This document shows, piece after piece, positions 8,394 to 17,035 of a DNA stretch of 64,000 nt (positions within the stretch are counted from its first letter, which is position 1; every line of letters begins with the position of its first letter). This DNA comes from CAUZWH01 sp965224275. Its GTDB lineage: Bacteria > Pseudomonadota > Alphaproteobacteria > SHVV01. Under the pieces are notes generated by a model, which was not told the DNA's origin, made no database searches, and worked only from the letters and a program-made list of their open reading frames with translations. The DNA is taken from positions 310,001 to 374,000 of the forward strand of contig CBDCYR010000005.1 of the NCBI GenBank assembly GCA_965224275.1, in the 5' to 3' direction. Position numbers and translations under genes: made by a program.

Positions 8394-9787
8394 GGCTGTG
8401 TCTCGAAAGTGGTGGAAATTTGAGGATGGCGTAATCTCCGGGTGACAAGACAACCACCCAACCGGCGGCTAGCACCGCCAAGGAGATCACGCCATGAAGA
8501 ACACTACCGAGACTTCCGCGCTTTCGCTACTGGCCAATGACGCCGGCTATGATCCGCTCGAGGACCGGCTGCGGGAGAACATCAGATCCACGATCGAGGC
8601 CGTTTTTGAGGAGGAACTTGCGCAGTTTCTCGGGCGCTGCCGATACGGTCGAGAGGACGCGCTTCGGCAAGGGTATCGGAACGGGCACCGGGAGCGGCAA
8701 CTGACGGGGACATTCGGGACCGAGAGGGTGAGCGTGCCGCGTGCACGGATCGTTGAGGAAGACGGTCGGGCGTCGGAATGGCGTTCGCGGGCGCTGCCGC
8801 GCTACCAGCGGCTGACCAGAAAGGCCGAGGCGCTGATCGCTTCGGTGTATCTGTCCGGAACCAACACGCGGCGGGTGAAACGCGCGCTGTTCGGGCTCTT
8901 CGGGGGTGCTGTGAGCAAGGACGTTGTGAGCCGGGCGTGGCGCAAGGTGAAGGTCGATTGGGACGCCTGGTGCAGCCGTGGCCTCGCGGATGAGGATATC
9001 GTTCGGCTGATCCTTGACGGCACTGTGATCAAGACCCGACTGGATCGCAAGGCCACCAACATCTCGGTTCTCGCGGCTATAGGGGTGCGCCGGGATGGCC
9101 AGAAGGTCTTGCTTTCGATCGGGAATATGGGCGGAGAAAGCCAGGCGGCGTGGCGCCAGTTCCTCGACGACCTTGATGCGCGTGGACTGAAACGGCCCGG
9201 GTTTGTCATCGTCGATGGCGCGCCGGGACTGGAGGCGGCTCTGTCGGCGCTTTGGGGCGATGACCTTCCCGTTCAACGCTGCACCGTGCACAAGCACCGC
9301 AACCTTCTGGGTCATGCTCCCAAACACATGCATGACGAGCTGAGCGAAGATTACCGCGATATGATCTATGCCGACACTGCCTCCGAGGTGGAAACCCGCC
9401 GCAAGGCGTTTGTCCGCAAGTGGCGGCTGAAATGCAGGGCCGTCGCGGACAGCCTCGCAGAAGCGGGCGACAAGCTCTTTACCTTCACGCGCCTGTCCAA
9501 GAGCCAATGGAAATCAGCCCGAACGACCAACGCCATTGAGCGTCTCAACGAGGAGTTCAAGCGCCGGATCAAAACACAGACCGTGCTGCCGTGTCCCGAA
9601 ACAGTGCCGATGCTCCTCTGGGCGCTCCTCGCTTGCGGCCAAATCCAGATGCGCAAAGTCGATGGATGGGAAACCCTCGATCAGCTAATCGCCGACGAAA
9701 CCCTTGACCGCGCGGCCTGACCGCCGCAAAACTCAACCCGCTCGGAGAGGCGCCAAAACCAATTTCCACCACTTTCGAGACACAACC
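8394..9787 (+). mobile_element. IS256-family insertion sequence, 1394 bp
   Basis: The ends are near-perfect inverted repeats: GG(C/T)T followed by GTGTCTCGAAAGTGGTGG and AAATT on both sides. The element is flanked by an 8-base direct repeat CAGAGGAG (8386-8393 and 9788-9795), the expected target duplication. It lies inside the metallophosphoesterase gene. Confidence 0.97.
8494..9720 (+). CDS. IS256-family (mutator-type) transposase
   Basis: The 408-residue protein has the family's DDE triad: LILDGTVIKTR (Asp), FVIVDGAPGLEAAL (Asp) and TTNAIERLNEEFKRR (Glu), with the C/H segment CTVHKHRNLLGH between the second Asp and Glu. The N-terminal part (EEELAQFLGRCRYGR, YRNGHRERQL) is the usual DNA-binding region. 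Full length and intact. Confidence 0.97.
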   Translation: MKNTTETSALSLLANDAGYDPLEDRLRENIRSTIEAVFEEELAQFLGRCRYGREDALRQGYRNGHRERQLTGTFGTERVSVPRARIVEEDGRASEWRSRALPRYQRLTRKAEALIASVYLSGTNTRRVKRALFGLFGGAVSKDVVSRAWRKVKVDWDAWCSRGLADEDIVRLILDGTVIKTRLDRKATNISVLAAIGVRRDGQKVLLSIGNMGGESQAAWRQFLDDLDARGLKRPGFVIVDGAPGLEAALSALWGDDLPVQRCTVHKHRNLLGHAPKHMHDELSEDYRDMIYADTASEVETRRKAFVRKWRLKCRAVADSLAEAGDKLFTFTRLSKSQWKSARTTNAIERLNEEFKRRIKTQTVLPCPETVPMLLWALLACGQIQMRKVDGWETLDQLIADETLDRAA

Positions 9788-10492
9788 CAGAGGAGTGTCC
9801 GTTTAGAGTAATTGTTGGCCATCATCCTCCGTCATGGTGGAGATTTTCAACCGATCGACGCAATCTTATTCAAGCTAGGTATCACCTCCAGCTATTTGGC
9901 CATGAACATGAGTTTGCTCCACGGCCAGCAGGTAATGCGGTGCGTGTGGCGGCTGGCGCAATAAACCCAGATGATGAACCTACGGAACGAGCACGTTACA
10001 ACTGGATTAAGATTACGCGTGAGAGTAAGGGCTATTTAGTAAGGATATGGAGCAGAGTATTCGATAGTAAACGAAATGAATTTGGAGAGGATAGCTTATG
10101 GCCGGGAGGAAAGGGGTATTTGATATCCCAAGAATTGAATGCCGACGTAGCTTTGGTGCATCCGGAAATATTTCCCGAAGCCGTAACCAGCTTAATGCCC
10201 GTTGACCGACCGGAAACGTTTCGCCAGAAGGTCAGCAGGACCACCCCAGCTAGCACCGAGAAGCCAATGCAACAACAACGTAAATCACCATCCCGACATT
10301 CTGTAAGATTCGCCCTCCTAAGTCAAAATCATGCGAAGTATGCTCTCGTTTTTAAAGAACTCGGCTATGTACCAAGTCCCGAACAATTATACACGCTAGG
10401 TGGGTTGGAATTTTATGAAGAATCACTCAAAGTACTTCTTCGTCCAGAAAATATCGATAAACTTATTGACGCAATGAGTAAGGAAGGTATCG

Positions 10493-11275
10493 ATGTCCGT
10501 TGACTCTGCTAAAGCAGCTGAATTGCTGGCTTCTCTTTATGTTGAACGAGAAGAAAGTCGATGGCTGACAGTGGCCAGGTGTCTAGACGGTCTCATGAAT
10601 GAACAAGTGGTTTCACATTGCGGATTGGCATCGTTGGCGTTAGATCTGGTTGATCAAGATTCTTCTTTCTATGTTGACATAATTCGGCGTGCTCAGAGGA
10701 TAAACGGTCGAGTTGGTCGCGCTGGTCATCTAGAGGCTCGGAAATTGGCAGTAGCGTCCATTGAATTGGCACTTTCAAATAGTAAATATAACAATTTAGC
10801 TGCACACACATCCCGAATCGGTTTCAATCGCGAACGTGGAAAGGAACTAGACATTCTTGTGAAAAGAGCATCGATAAGGACTAAAACTGCGATTAATCAG
10901 TTACAGCGAAAAAAGAAGAAATTTAAGGTTCTAAATGATCCGACAAAAGCAGAAGATTTTCAATCGGCATTAAAAGATCGGGATGAATTTTTTCACCCGG
11001 AGCTTCTGCATCGAGATTACGTCCATGCCGTGACTTTATCTTGTATCGCTGGTCAGTCATGCCCTTGGGAAGCCATCTGTCTAATTTTGGGACCACATTA
11101 TTTTCCGTACCCATACGGGTATGAGTTAATTGCATCGCAAGCTTGTTTATCTATGATTGCTGATGACGGACAGGTAATTCTTACAAAATTGCCTACCCTA
11201 CCTGAACAACTAAGAGTAAACAAACACCGTCAATTATCCGATATTGTCCTTTATTACACTTTCGCAGAATCATGA
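10493..11275 (+). CDS. Unrecognised 260-residue protein of the island operon
   Basis: The start codon overlaps the end of the metallophosphoesterase gene by 11 bases, which implies translational coupling and a shared role. The sequence is intact, helical and charged, with a lysine-rich patch (LQRKKKKFK) near residue 140 and a Cys/Pro-rich segment (CIAGQSCPWEAICLILGPHY) near residue 185. There is no signal peptide or membrane segment. I do not recognise a family. It is markedly AT-richer than flanking core genes. Because it is the only unbroken member of the operon apart from the peptidase at 17036, it may still be made. Confidence 0.75.
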   Translation: MSVDSAKAAELLASLYVEREESRWLTVARCLDGLMNEQVVSHCGLASLALDLVDQDSSFYVDIIRRAQRINGRVGRAGHLEARKLAVASIELALSNSKYNNLAAHTSRIGFNRERGKELDILVKRASIRTKTAINQLQRKKKKFKVLNDPTKAEDFQSALKDRDEFFHPELLHRDYVHAVTLSCIAGQSCPWEAICLILGPHYFPYPYGYELIASQACLSMIADDGQVILTKLPTLPEQLRVNKHRQLSDIVLYYTFAES

Positions 11276-11577
11276 CCCGGCACCAAAGCACGCCGCTAAA
11301 GCAGTAATACCCTTGCCAGATTTTGCGTGTCAATTGCTTCTTGAAATCGTCTTCCTTCGGCTGGAAACCAGTTAATGAATAATTCGAACGATATTACAGT
11401 TACAGGTTGCAAGCGTGAAGATTGCCCAGTCAATCAAGGAGGCGCCTGCATTGAAGATGTTGAGCATGCGGAAGATTGTAACAACGCAGTCATTCAGAAA
11501 CCTGAGGCGCCCAAGCCCCGAGAAAAATATAGAACTGTAAATCCAGGGAGAGGTCTAAGAGGCCAACCCGAAACTAG

Positions 11578-12470
11578 TTGAGTGATTTCAGTCGGTTGTG
11601 GCTTACTCGGTTGTGTCAAAGCAAACGAGGAGGCACAACATGTGGACCGAAATCACTCGCCCGAATTATGAGCGCCGTGGCGGGCGCTACGCAAGCGACC
11701 TGACGGATCGAGAGTGGGCGTTGATCGCGCCGCTCATGCCGCCGCGCAAGAAGATCGGCCGGCCGAGGACGACGGACCTGCGCCATGTCATGGATGCGGT
11801 CATGTACATGGCCTCGACGGGCTGCCAGTGGGCGATGTTGCCGAACGACTTCCCTCCGCCTTCCACGGTCCAGCGCTATTTCTACGACTGGCGCTCCAAC
11901 GGCCTGCTGGAGAGCATCAACCATCACCTGGTCATGGCGGCCCGGGAGCTGGAAGGACGCGAGGCCGGCCCGAGCGCCGGGGTGATCGACAGCCAGAGCG
12001 TGAAAACCACGGAAAGCGGTGGTGTTCGGGGCTATGACGCGGGCAAGAAGATCAAGGGCCGCAAGCGTCACATCGTCACCGATACACTCGGCCTGCTGGT
12101 CGGCCTGATCGTGCACGCAGCCGATATCCAGGACCGCGACGGCGCGCCCGAGGTCCTCAAATCGATCCGTCATCGCTTCCCCCGGCTGCGTCACCTCTTC
12201 GCCGACGCCGCCTACGCGGGACCGAAACTCGAGGGCGCCCTTGAGGTCATCGGCCGCTGGAAGCTCGAGATCATCAAGCGCTCAGACACCGCCCAGAGCT
12301 TCGAGCTCCTGCCCAGACGATGGGTCGTCGAGAGGACCTTCGCCTGGCTCAACCGATGCCGTCGACTGGCCAAGGATTGGGAGAAATCAATCGCCTCCGC
12401 ACAGGCATGGATTCTTGTCGCCAACATCCGACTCCTCACAAGGCGGCTCGCAAGGTACTGTTATCAAACA
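11578..12470 (+). mobile_element. IS5-family insertion sequence, 893 bp
   Basis: Imperfect terminal repeats (left TTGAGTGATTTCAG; right, reverse complement, TGTTTGATAACAG) and a 3-base TAG duplication (11575-11577 and 12471-12473) define the ends. The bounds are supported independently because their removal restores the reading frame of the GTPase gene. Confidence 0.85.
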
Positions 12471-12473
12471 TAG
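11640..12473 (+). CDS. IS5-family DDE transposase
   Basis: The 277-residue protein has the IS5 signatures DREWALIAPLMPP in the N-terminal domain, VIDSQSVKTTESGG (first Asp), HLFADAAYAG (second Asp) and WVVERTFAWLNRCRRL (Glu). GAGGAGG precedes the ATG at 11640. Its TAG stop codon lies in the target-site duplication, just outside the element proper, so the insertion site supplies the stop. Confidence 0.95.
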   Translation: MWTEITRPNYERRGGRYASDLTDREWALIAPLMPPRKKIGRPRTTDLRHVMDAVMYMASTGCQWAMLPNDFPPPSTVQRYFYDWRSNGLLESINHHLVMAARELEGREAGPSAGVIDSQSVKTTESGGVRGYDAGKKIKGRKRHIVTDTLGLLVGLIVHAADIQDRDGAPEVLKSIRHRFPRLRHLFADAAYAGPKLEGALEVIGRWKLEIIKRSDTAQSFELLPRRWVVERTFAWLNRCRRLAKDWEKSIASAQAWILVANIRLLTRRLARYCYQT

Positions 12474-13212
12474 AGTTTCGAGTCGGACTCTAAGCCTCGA
12501 AGATATCGCTACGATACAATTGGATCGCGATATCCCTACGGCAGCTATCATTGGCACGATATCGAGCGGTAAGACTACTTTTCTCGCGATGTTATTTTAT
12601 AGGTTTCTCAGAAATCATAACGGATTTGAAGGACACTATTTTATGGATTCTGCTTCTTTCTTGGCGCTTAATGAAAAGCTGCACTATGCAGACATCAAAT
12701 CTAAACTTATTTCTGTTCAAATGCCGAGAACTAGCTTTTCAGAAGAACCTGCACTCCACTTTAAAGACAAAGGATGACAAACGCCAGATTCGCGAGTGTA
12801 TTTGGATAGATATCGCTGGTGAATTAATGGAGCAACGGCTCTCAAAGGTTGCTGCGGGATGGCACGAATATCGCGGTTTAGCCCGATCGACACATGTCTT
12901 GCTATTTCTCGATTTGAGAATTATAGCCGATCCGAAAAAACGTGGTGCGCATTGTGGAACAATCAATTGATGCATTAGCAAACTCTAGTCAGTCCAAAAC
13001 GTGGAACGGGCGGAGTCTCATGATAGCTTTTTCGAAAGCTGACGTTTATGAACCTAAGCTAAAAAAGGAAATTCAATCCATCAAATCGAGACTTTCGGTA
13101 CGTCTGAATGGTGATTTTGAAGTGTCGAGTTTTGTGAGTTACATAGTCTGAGTAATGAAACTCAGTCGGAAAAATCAATTGCGATCTTGTGGAAATGGAT
13201 TCACGCGAGCTG

Positions 13213-14046
13213 ATGATTGGTTACAACGTAATATCAGGAGCAACTAGGATGCGTACTTGCCTTGTCGGTCTGGTTGGTGCAGGGAAAAGTACCGCCCTTG
13301 CAGCGCTTTGGTTCTCCGTTTCGAACGATCCGATTCCTGTGATTGGTACCTTTCGAACTCTGATCGACCGCGGAATGCGTCTAGTTGGACGAGGTTGCGT
13401 GACCTCTGGTTAAGCGGAGAATCGCTTGCGAGAACCGGTTCTAAGCCGAGTCCTGAGGTAATGAGTTTACGATTGAGCAAGAAAGGCGGAATCGGAAAGA
13501 TAGAATTAGTGGTTCCTGATATCGCAGGAGAAGATTATGAACGACTATAAGAAACGGGACGCTTTCCAATAAAGCAAGCCGAAATAATAGCGATATCAGA
13601 CCACATCGTATTATTTATACATGTCGATCAATACGATCATCCTGTAAAGCTTAAGGCTCCAAAAAAGATTGCTACGGCTAATACTGTGTCGCCTCCCCAG
13701 AAAGAGTGGCATCCAAGGGAAATGTACTCTGGTTCAAAAATTGTACCTATGATGCGCGGGATTATGGCTCTCAACGGAAATCACATAACCCGCATCACTT
13801 GTGGTCCTATCTGCTTGGGACCTTGTGCCAGAGGGAGTTACCCCTGGGGAAATTCTTAAACAGCGGTTTCCATTACTTCACCAATATATTCAGACCAACT
13901 TTAACTACAATTTGATCGGCGTATCTGCGCAGGGCTGCGATTATGATAATACCGCATCTTTAAACAATATTGCACTTGATGACATCAAACAAATATCCAT
14001 TGTTGGCGAAAATACACATAACGATATAACACGTATATTTGCGTGA
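13213..14046 (+). pseudogene. Second P-loop GTPase of the island operon (double-GTPase-like), broken by a nonsense codon and frameshifts
   Basis: The ATG overlaps the previous stop (ATGA). The 5' part carries a Walker A motif (GLVGAGKSTALAALW). A frameshift near 13390 leads into LWLSGESLARTG and IELVVPDIAGEDYERL, whose DIAGE is the same G3-like motif as in the neighbour. A TAA follows at 13548-13550; the same frame continues with IIAISDHIVLFIHVDQYD. A further frameshift near 13798 leads to VVLSAWDLVPEG, the G4-position motif, and the normal end at 14046. Two adjacent GTPase genes of this kind upstream of a GAP1-type gene match the known architecture. It cannot make a full product as read. Confidence 0.7.
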
Positions 14047-14932
14047 GATAATCGAACCGTGCGAATCGAACAACTTATTTATCGATACCGTGACGGCCAC
14101 CGTTTATTGGCGAGTAGTATAGAACTTAGTGAATCCTTCGATTGGGATCTGGTGCGCACCACTGACAGTCCTACTGTTTCAGAGAAAGTACTTAAAAATG
14201 GAATCACCTTTGGTTTTTCTTTAAATGAAAAATACTATGCACTGTGTAGAACTTGGATTGCAACGGAAGTCACTAGTCTAGGTCCGGTGCAGTTTGGACT
14301 CACGTACTCCTATTGCCTTCCGAAATACAGTCACCATTAATATTTCTACCTTTACTTCACAAAGCCGTCACGCCAACTGTAGACAAGTTCTCGGAGCCAA
14401 TATTTTATGAGTTAAAACCCACTACAAAAACACCAAATAGGCTAATAGAAGAAGCAGCGCATTTATTGCTGATATTTGCGGCAAAACCAATGTCTGGATT
14501 ACGGGTGCATTGTTTGACCCCTTCTCTTGAATTATTGTCGAACGCCCAAGAACACTGGCATGGAATTTTGAACTGTCTACCCTTTGCCACCCACGCAGGA
14601 AAGAGAGATATTGCCGCAGATAAAAAGGCCGTAATCGTCTCGTCCGAGAGTTTCGTCGAGGATGAACCTTTTGATAGAAGTTACCCTTCGATTCTGGATG
14701 CACAAATACCATCAAACCGTATTGCACGATCATGGAGCGGACTAAATAATGATCCTGCAGTTCTCCAACGATGGTTATTTACAATCGGACAAAACATTCC
14801 TCAAACGACATGTAACCTCAAGTTAGCCATCGAAACTTTACTGCTAGGAACGGGAGAACTCGATGATAACAAATTATTAACGAGAATTGGTAATGTAGCC
14901 GATTTAGACTGGGACGCCGTTATTTTACAGTA

Positions 14933-15970
14933 ACTGGGTATCCACTTCGCTCTCGTATCCCCTACATTTGGTTTCCGAGGCTGCGATGACCGCCGACTAG
15001 GCCCTTGTAGGGGACCGGCTCGTGCTGCACCGCCTGCTGGAGCAGTCGGAAGAAAAGCAGGCCACGAGCCTGCGAACGGCGGCGATTGAATCGGAAAGTG
15101 AACTCGTCGAGATAGTAGTCGAGATGGTCGGCATCGATGGCACCATGGTGGATGCCCAGCCACCAGCGATCAAGCAGAGCGGCCACGCGATGCACTCGTG
15201 GCATGACGATGTGGGCCGGGTCGCCACTGGCGGAAATGGATCTCGGCTGGTGGTCATAGCCTTGGTTCGCCAGACCACTGTAGGCTGACCAGCCATCGGT
15301 TCGGACGGTCGCGCCAGGCGCCACGGTTGTTTGGACAAACGGGATCAGGCTCCTCGCAGCCACATCCTCGACGCGGCTCATTCGGATCCGGCCAGTGCCC
15401 CGCCCTCGGACTTCCGCCGCAATCGCGACGATCGACTTGGTCTTCGTCTGTCGCCCCACGACGCCGGTTTCCCGGCCGCCCACATAGGTTTCGTCCACCT
15501 CGACCGCGCCGCCCAGGAGATCACGCCCCGGCCTCACCATGGCGCGCCGCAACTTGTGCAGCCAAGCCCAGGCGGTCTGATAACTGCCCAGGCCAAGAAT
15601 GCGTTGCAGGCCGAGCGCACTGACCCCGTGCTTCTGGTTGGTCACGTACCACATCGCCTGGAACCAAAGGCGCAATGGCTTTCGAGTGCCCTCGAAGATC
15701 GTCCCCGCCGTCACCGATGTTTGACGCTGACACCGGTTGCATCGCAACTGACCCCGCGCCGTCGGCCAGGCGTCGGTTCCGCAGCAAGACGGGCATCGAA
15801 AACCTTCCGGCCAACGAACACGCCCAAGAAACTCCGCACACGCCGTCTCCGACACGAACCACGCGTCGAATTCAGTCAGGGTGCGCGGGTAGTCGACCCC
15901 GCCTTCGGGATGGGATGCCGGGTTCGCCATCCCAACATATTGACATCACGAGAGCGAAGTGGATACCCTA
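14933..15970 (-). mobile_element. IS1595-family insertion sequence, about 1038 bp
   Basis: Both ends carry GGGTATCCACTTCGCTCTCG followed by T (left from 14936; right, reverse complement, to 15968). A direct repeat TTTACAGTA flanks the element at 14924-14932 and 15971-15979, matching the family's 8-base duplication plus one chance base. The transposase is on the minus strand. Confidence 0.95.
14962..15930 (-). CDS. IS1595-family transposase
   Basis: The 322-residue protein has the family's N-terminal zinc ribbon (CPSC ... CNRC at about residues 46-70) and an ISXO2-like DDE domain: AVEVDETYVGG (first Asp), TVRTDGWSAYS (second Asp), and HHGAIDADHLDYYLDEF followed by TFRFNRRR at the third acidic position. 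Full length with no frameshift. Confidence 0.95.
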   Translation of the reverse strand: MANPASHPEGGVDYPRTLTEFDAWFVSETACAEFLGRVRWPEGFRCPSCCGTDAWPTARGQLRCNRCQRQTSVTAGTIFEGTRKPLRLWFQAMWYVTNQKHGVSALGLQRILGLGSYQTAWAWLHKLRRAMVRPGRDLLGGAVEVDETYVGGRETGVVGRQTKTKSIVAIAAEVRGRGTGRIRMSRVEDVAARSLIPFVQTTVAPGATVRTDGWSAYSGLANQGYDHQPRSISASGDPAHIVMPRVHRVAALLDRWWLGIHHGAIDADHLDYYLDEFTFRFNRRRSQARGLLFFRLLQQAVQHEPVPYKGLVGGHRSLGNQM

Positions 15971-16737
15971 TTTACAGTATTCGCTTGGCAATAGAATCGG
16001 CCCTTTTGAAACGCCGCCGTCAAGGATATCAGCTCTATTCCTTATCGGAGAGGAAGACTGGGCGAAGTGGAGTAGTTGGGTGCAGGCCAACGAGGTGGGC
16101 ATTATAGCCGCCACGGCGCCTACTTCTGCATTAGCTAAACGCCTGGTCAATTTGGCTAACGGTCCTGATACAAGATCGGCGCTAAATTCATTAGTCGATG
16201 CAATGTCGCCTAGGGAATTTAACGCGTTGTTTGAAACTCCTATTGATGCTGCAGGAATTCTTGTTGAAATTAAACCAGAGCTACTTTACTCACTTCCAGA
16301 ACGTCTTCGGGAAAAAAGGAGGTTCAAACCGAGCACAACTTACGGTCAAGTAGAGCGGAGTTTAGCTTTTGAACTTGATGTCTACTCCTGGACGCCTTTC
16401 TTTTGGAAAAACTTTGTAGCGAACAAAATTAGACACTCCTATTCTGAACGTAAGTTGATTGAGTTTGTTGTAAGGCGAATTAACGACAGAACTTGGGAAA
16501 AACAATCCTCGGAGATTAGAAAGTTTCTACTTAAAACACCTCATTTGTTAGATGCGTTCCTCTATTCAGACCCTTCAATAGATATTATCCGAATGGTGTT
16601 GGAGGAGTTTGAGTCTCTCAAAATACGGAGGAGTATTAAGCGGACTCTCAAGAAAAAGGGAACGAGAATCGATAAAATCGCCGAAGGTTTAGTTGCCTTC
16701 TATGGCGCTGAAAAAGAACTGACAACAAATAGGTGAT

Positions 16738-16934
16738 ATGTCTGAGGGTCTGGATGACCCTAACTTCGTCTCCAATATCGCTGAAGCCAGATATGGGGAC
16801 ATTTCGCACAATTCAAACGTGATTTAACTGGACGGAAGAATTCTAAACAAATTGTTAACTGCATTAAAGATAGAGATCTGCTAAAAGCGCTGGAATTTGA
16901 GCCGCGCAAAAGCAACCCACGAACATCCGCGTAA
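16738..16934 (+). pseudogene. Small frameshifted gene after the GAP1-like gene
   Basis: An ATG one base after the GAP1 stop starts MSEGLDDPNFVSNIAEARYG; that frame stops at about 16827. A frameshift near 16805 gives AQFKRDLTGRKNSKQIVNCI and further charged sequence to a TAA at 16932, for a protein of about 65 residues. Composition is AT-rich like its neighbours. The close spacing suggests a small last partner of the GTPase/GAP1 operon. No family recognised. Confidence 0.5.
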
Positions 16935-17035
16935 TTGTGGGCCTGCCCATGATTGGCGGGAATAATTACATGTGAACTGTTTTACAGTTTTCGAGCATAT
17001 ATTCTCCAACAAGCGCGCCTCCCGGTAAAGTTTTG

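Larger units (their letters stand above)
7720..10503 (+). pseudogene. Metallophosphoesterase gene of the island operon, frameshifted and split by an IS256-family element
   Basis: Joining the pieces gives one calcineurin-like phosphoesterase of about 460 residues. The 5' part (7720-about 8108) has SDFHIRE, VFSGDIAFSG and VPGNHDVDRG, the DxH, GD and GNHD metal motifs. A one-base frameshift near 8108 leads into REELLNPLSAYQKF. The element at 8394-9787 then cuts the gene, and translation resumes at 9788 with VIVGHHPPSWW and LFGHEHEF, the remaining metal motifs. Excision of the element with one 8-base duplication rejoins the frame exactly (...VTEE then CPFRVIVGHH). The C-terminal 100 residues are unassigned. 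AAAGGG precedes the ATG. The gene overlaps the start of the next one (10493). Metal motifs are all intact, unlike the protein at 530-1330. Confidence 0.85.
11375..13213 (+). pseudogene. P-loop GTPase with Cys-rich N-terminus (double-GTPase-like), split by an IS5-family element and frameshifted
   Basis: The start at 11375 gives a short Cys-rich N-terminus (GCKREDCPVNQGGACIEDVE, then CNN) that looks like a small zinc-binding module. The frame is cut at 11577 by an IS5-family element; removing it with one TAG copy joins GQPET directly to RVSSRTLSLEDIA. After that come a Walker A motif (IIGTISSGKTTFLAML), a Walker B/G3-like IWIDIAGEL, and SKAD in the G4 position (IAFSKADVY). Frameshifts near 12760, 12948 (a run of six A) and 13143 break the rest; the last frame ends with ILWKWIHAS at the TGA of 13211. 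These features resemble the DO-GTPase families linked to GAP1 proteins. The stop overlaps the next gene's ATG. Confidence 0.75.
14059..16736 (+). pseudogene. GTPase-associated protein 1 (GAP1)-like gene, frameshifted and split by an IS1595-family element
   Basis: The product starts (GTG 14059) with MRIEQLIYRYRDGHRLLASS, a close match to the N-terminal signature of GAP1 proteins (IxQxxYGYxDGHxLLASS). A frameshift near 14325 separates this from PLIFLPLLHKAV. The IS1595-type element at 14933-15970 then interrupts. Excision with one duplication gives VILQYSLGNRIGPFE across the joint and an open frame to 16736. The total is about 540 residues. GAP1 proteins are predicted partners of paired GTPases in conflict systems; their biochemical role is not established. 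Twelve bases separate it from the GTPase gene before it. Confidence 0.8.

Noticed and set aside
13213..14046. Reading the GTPase fragments as several small real genes
   Set aside because: The fragments join in order into one GTPase with Walker A, G3-like and G4-like motifs; separate small genes would each lack a fold.
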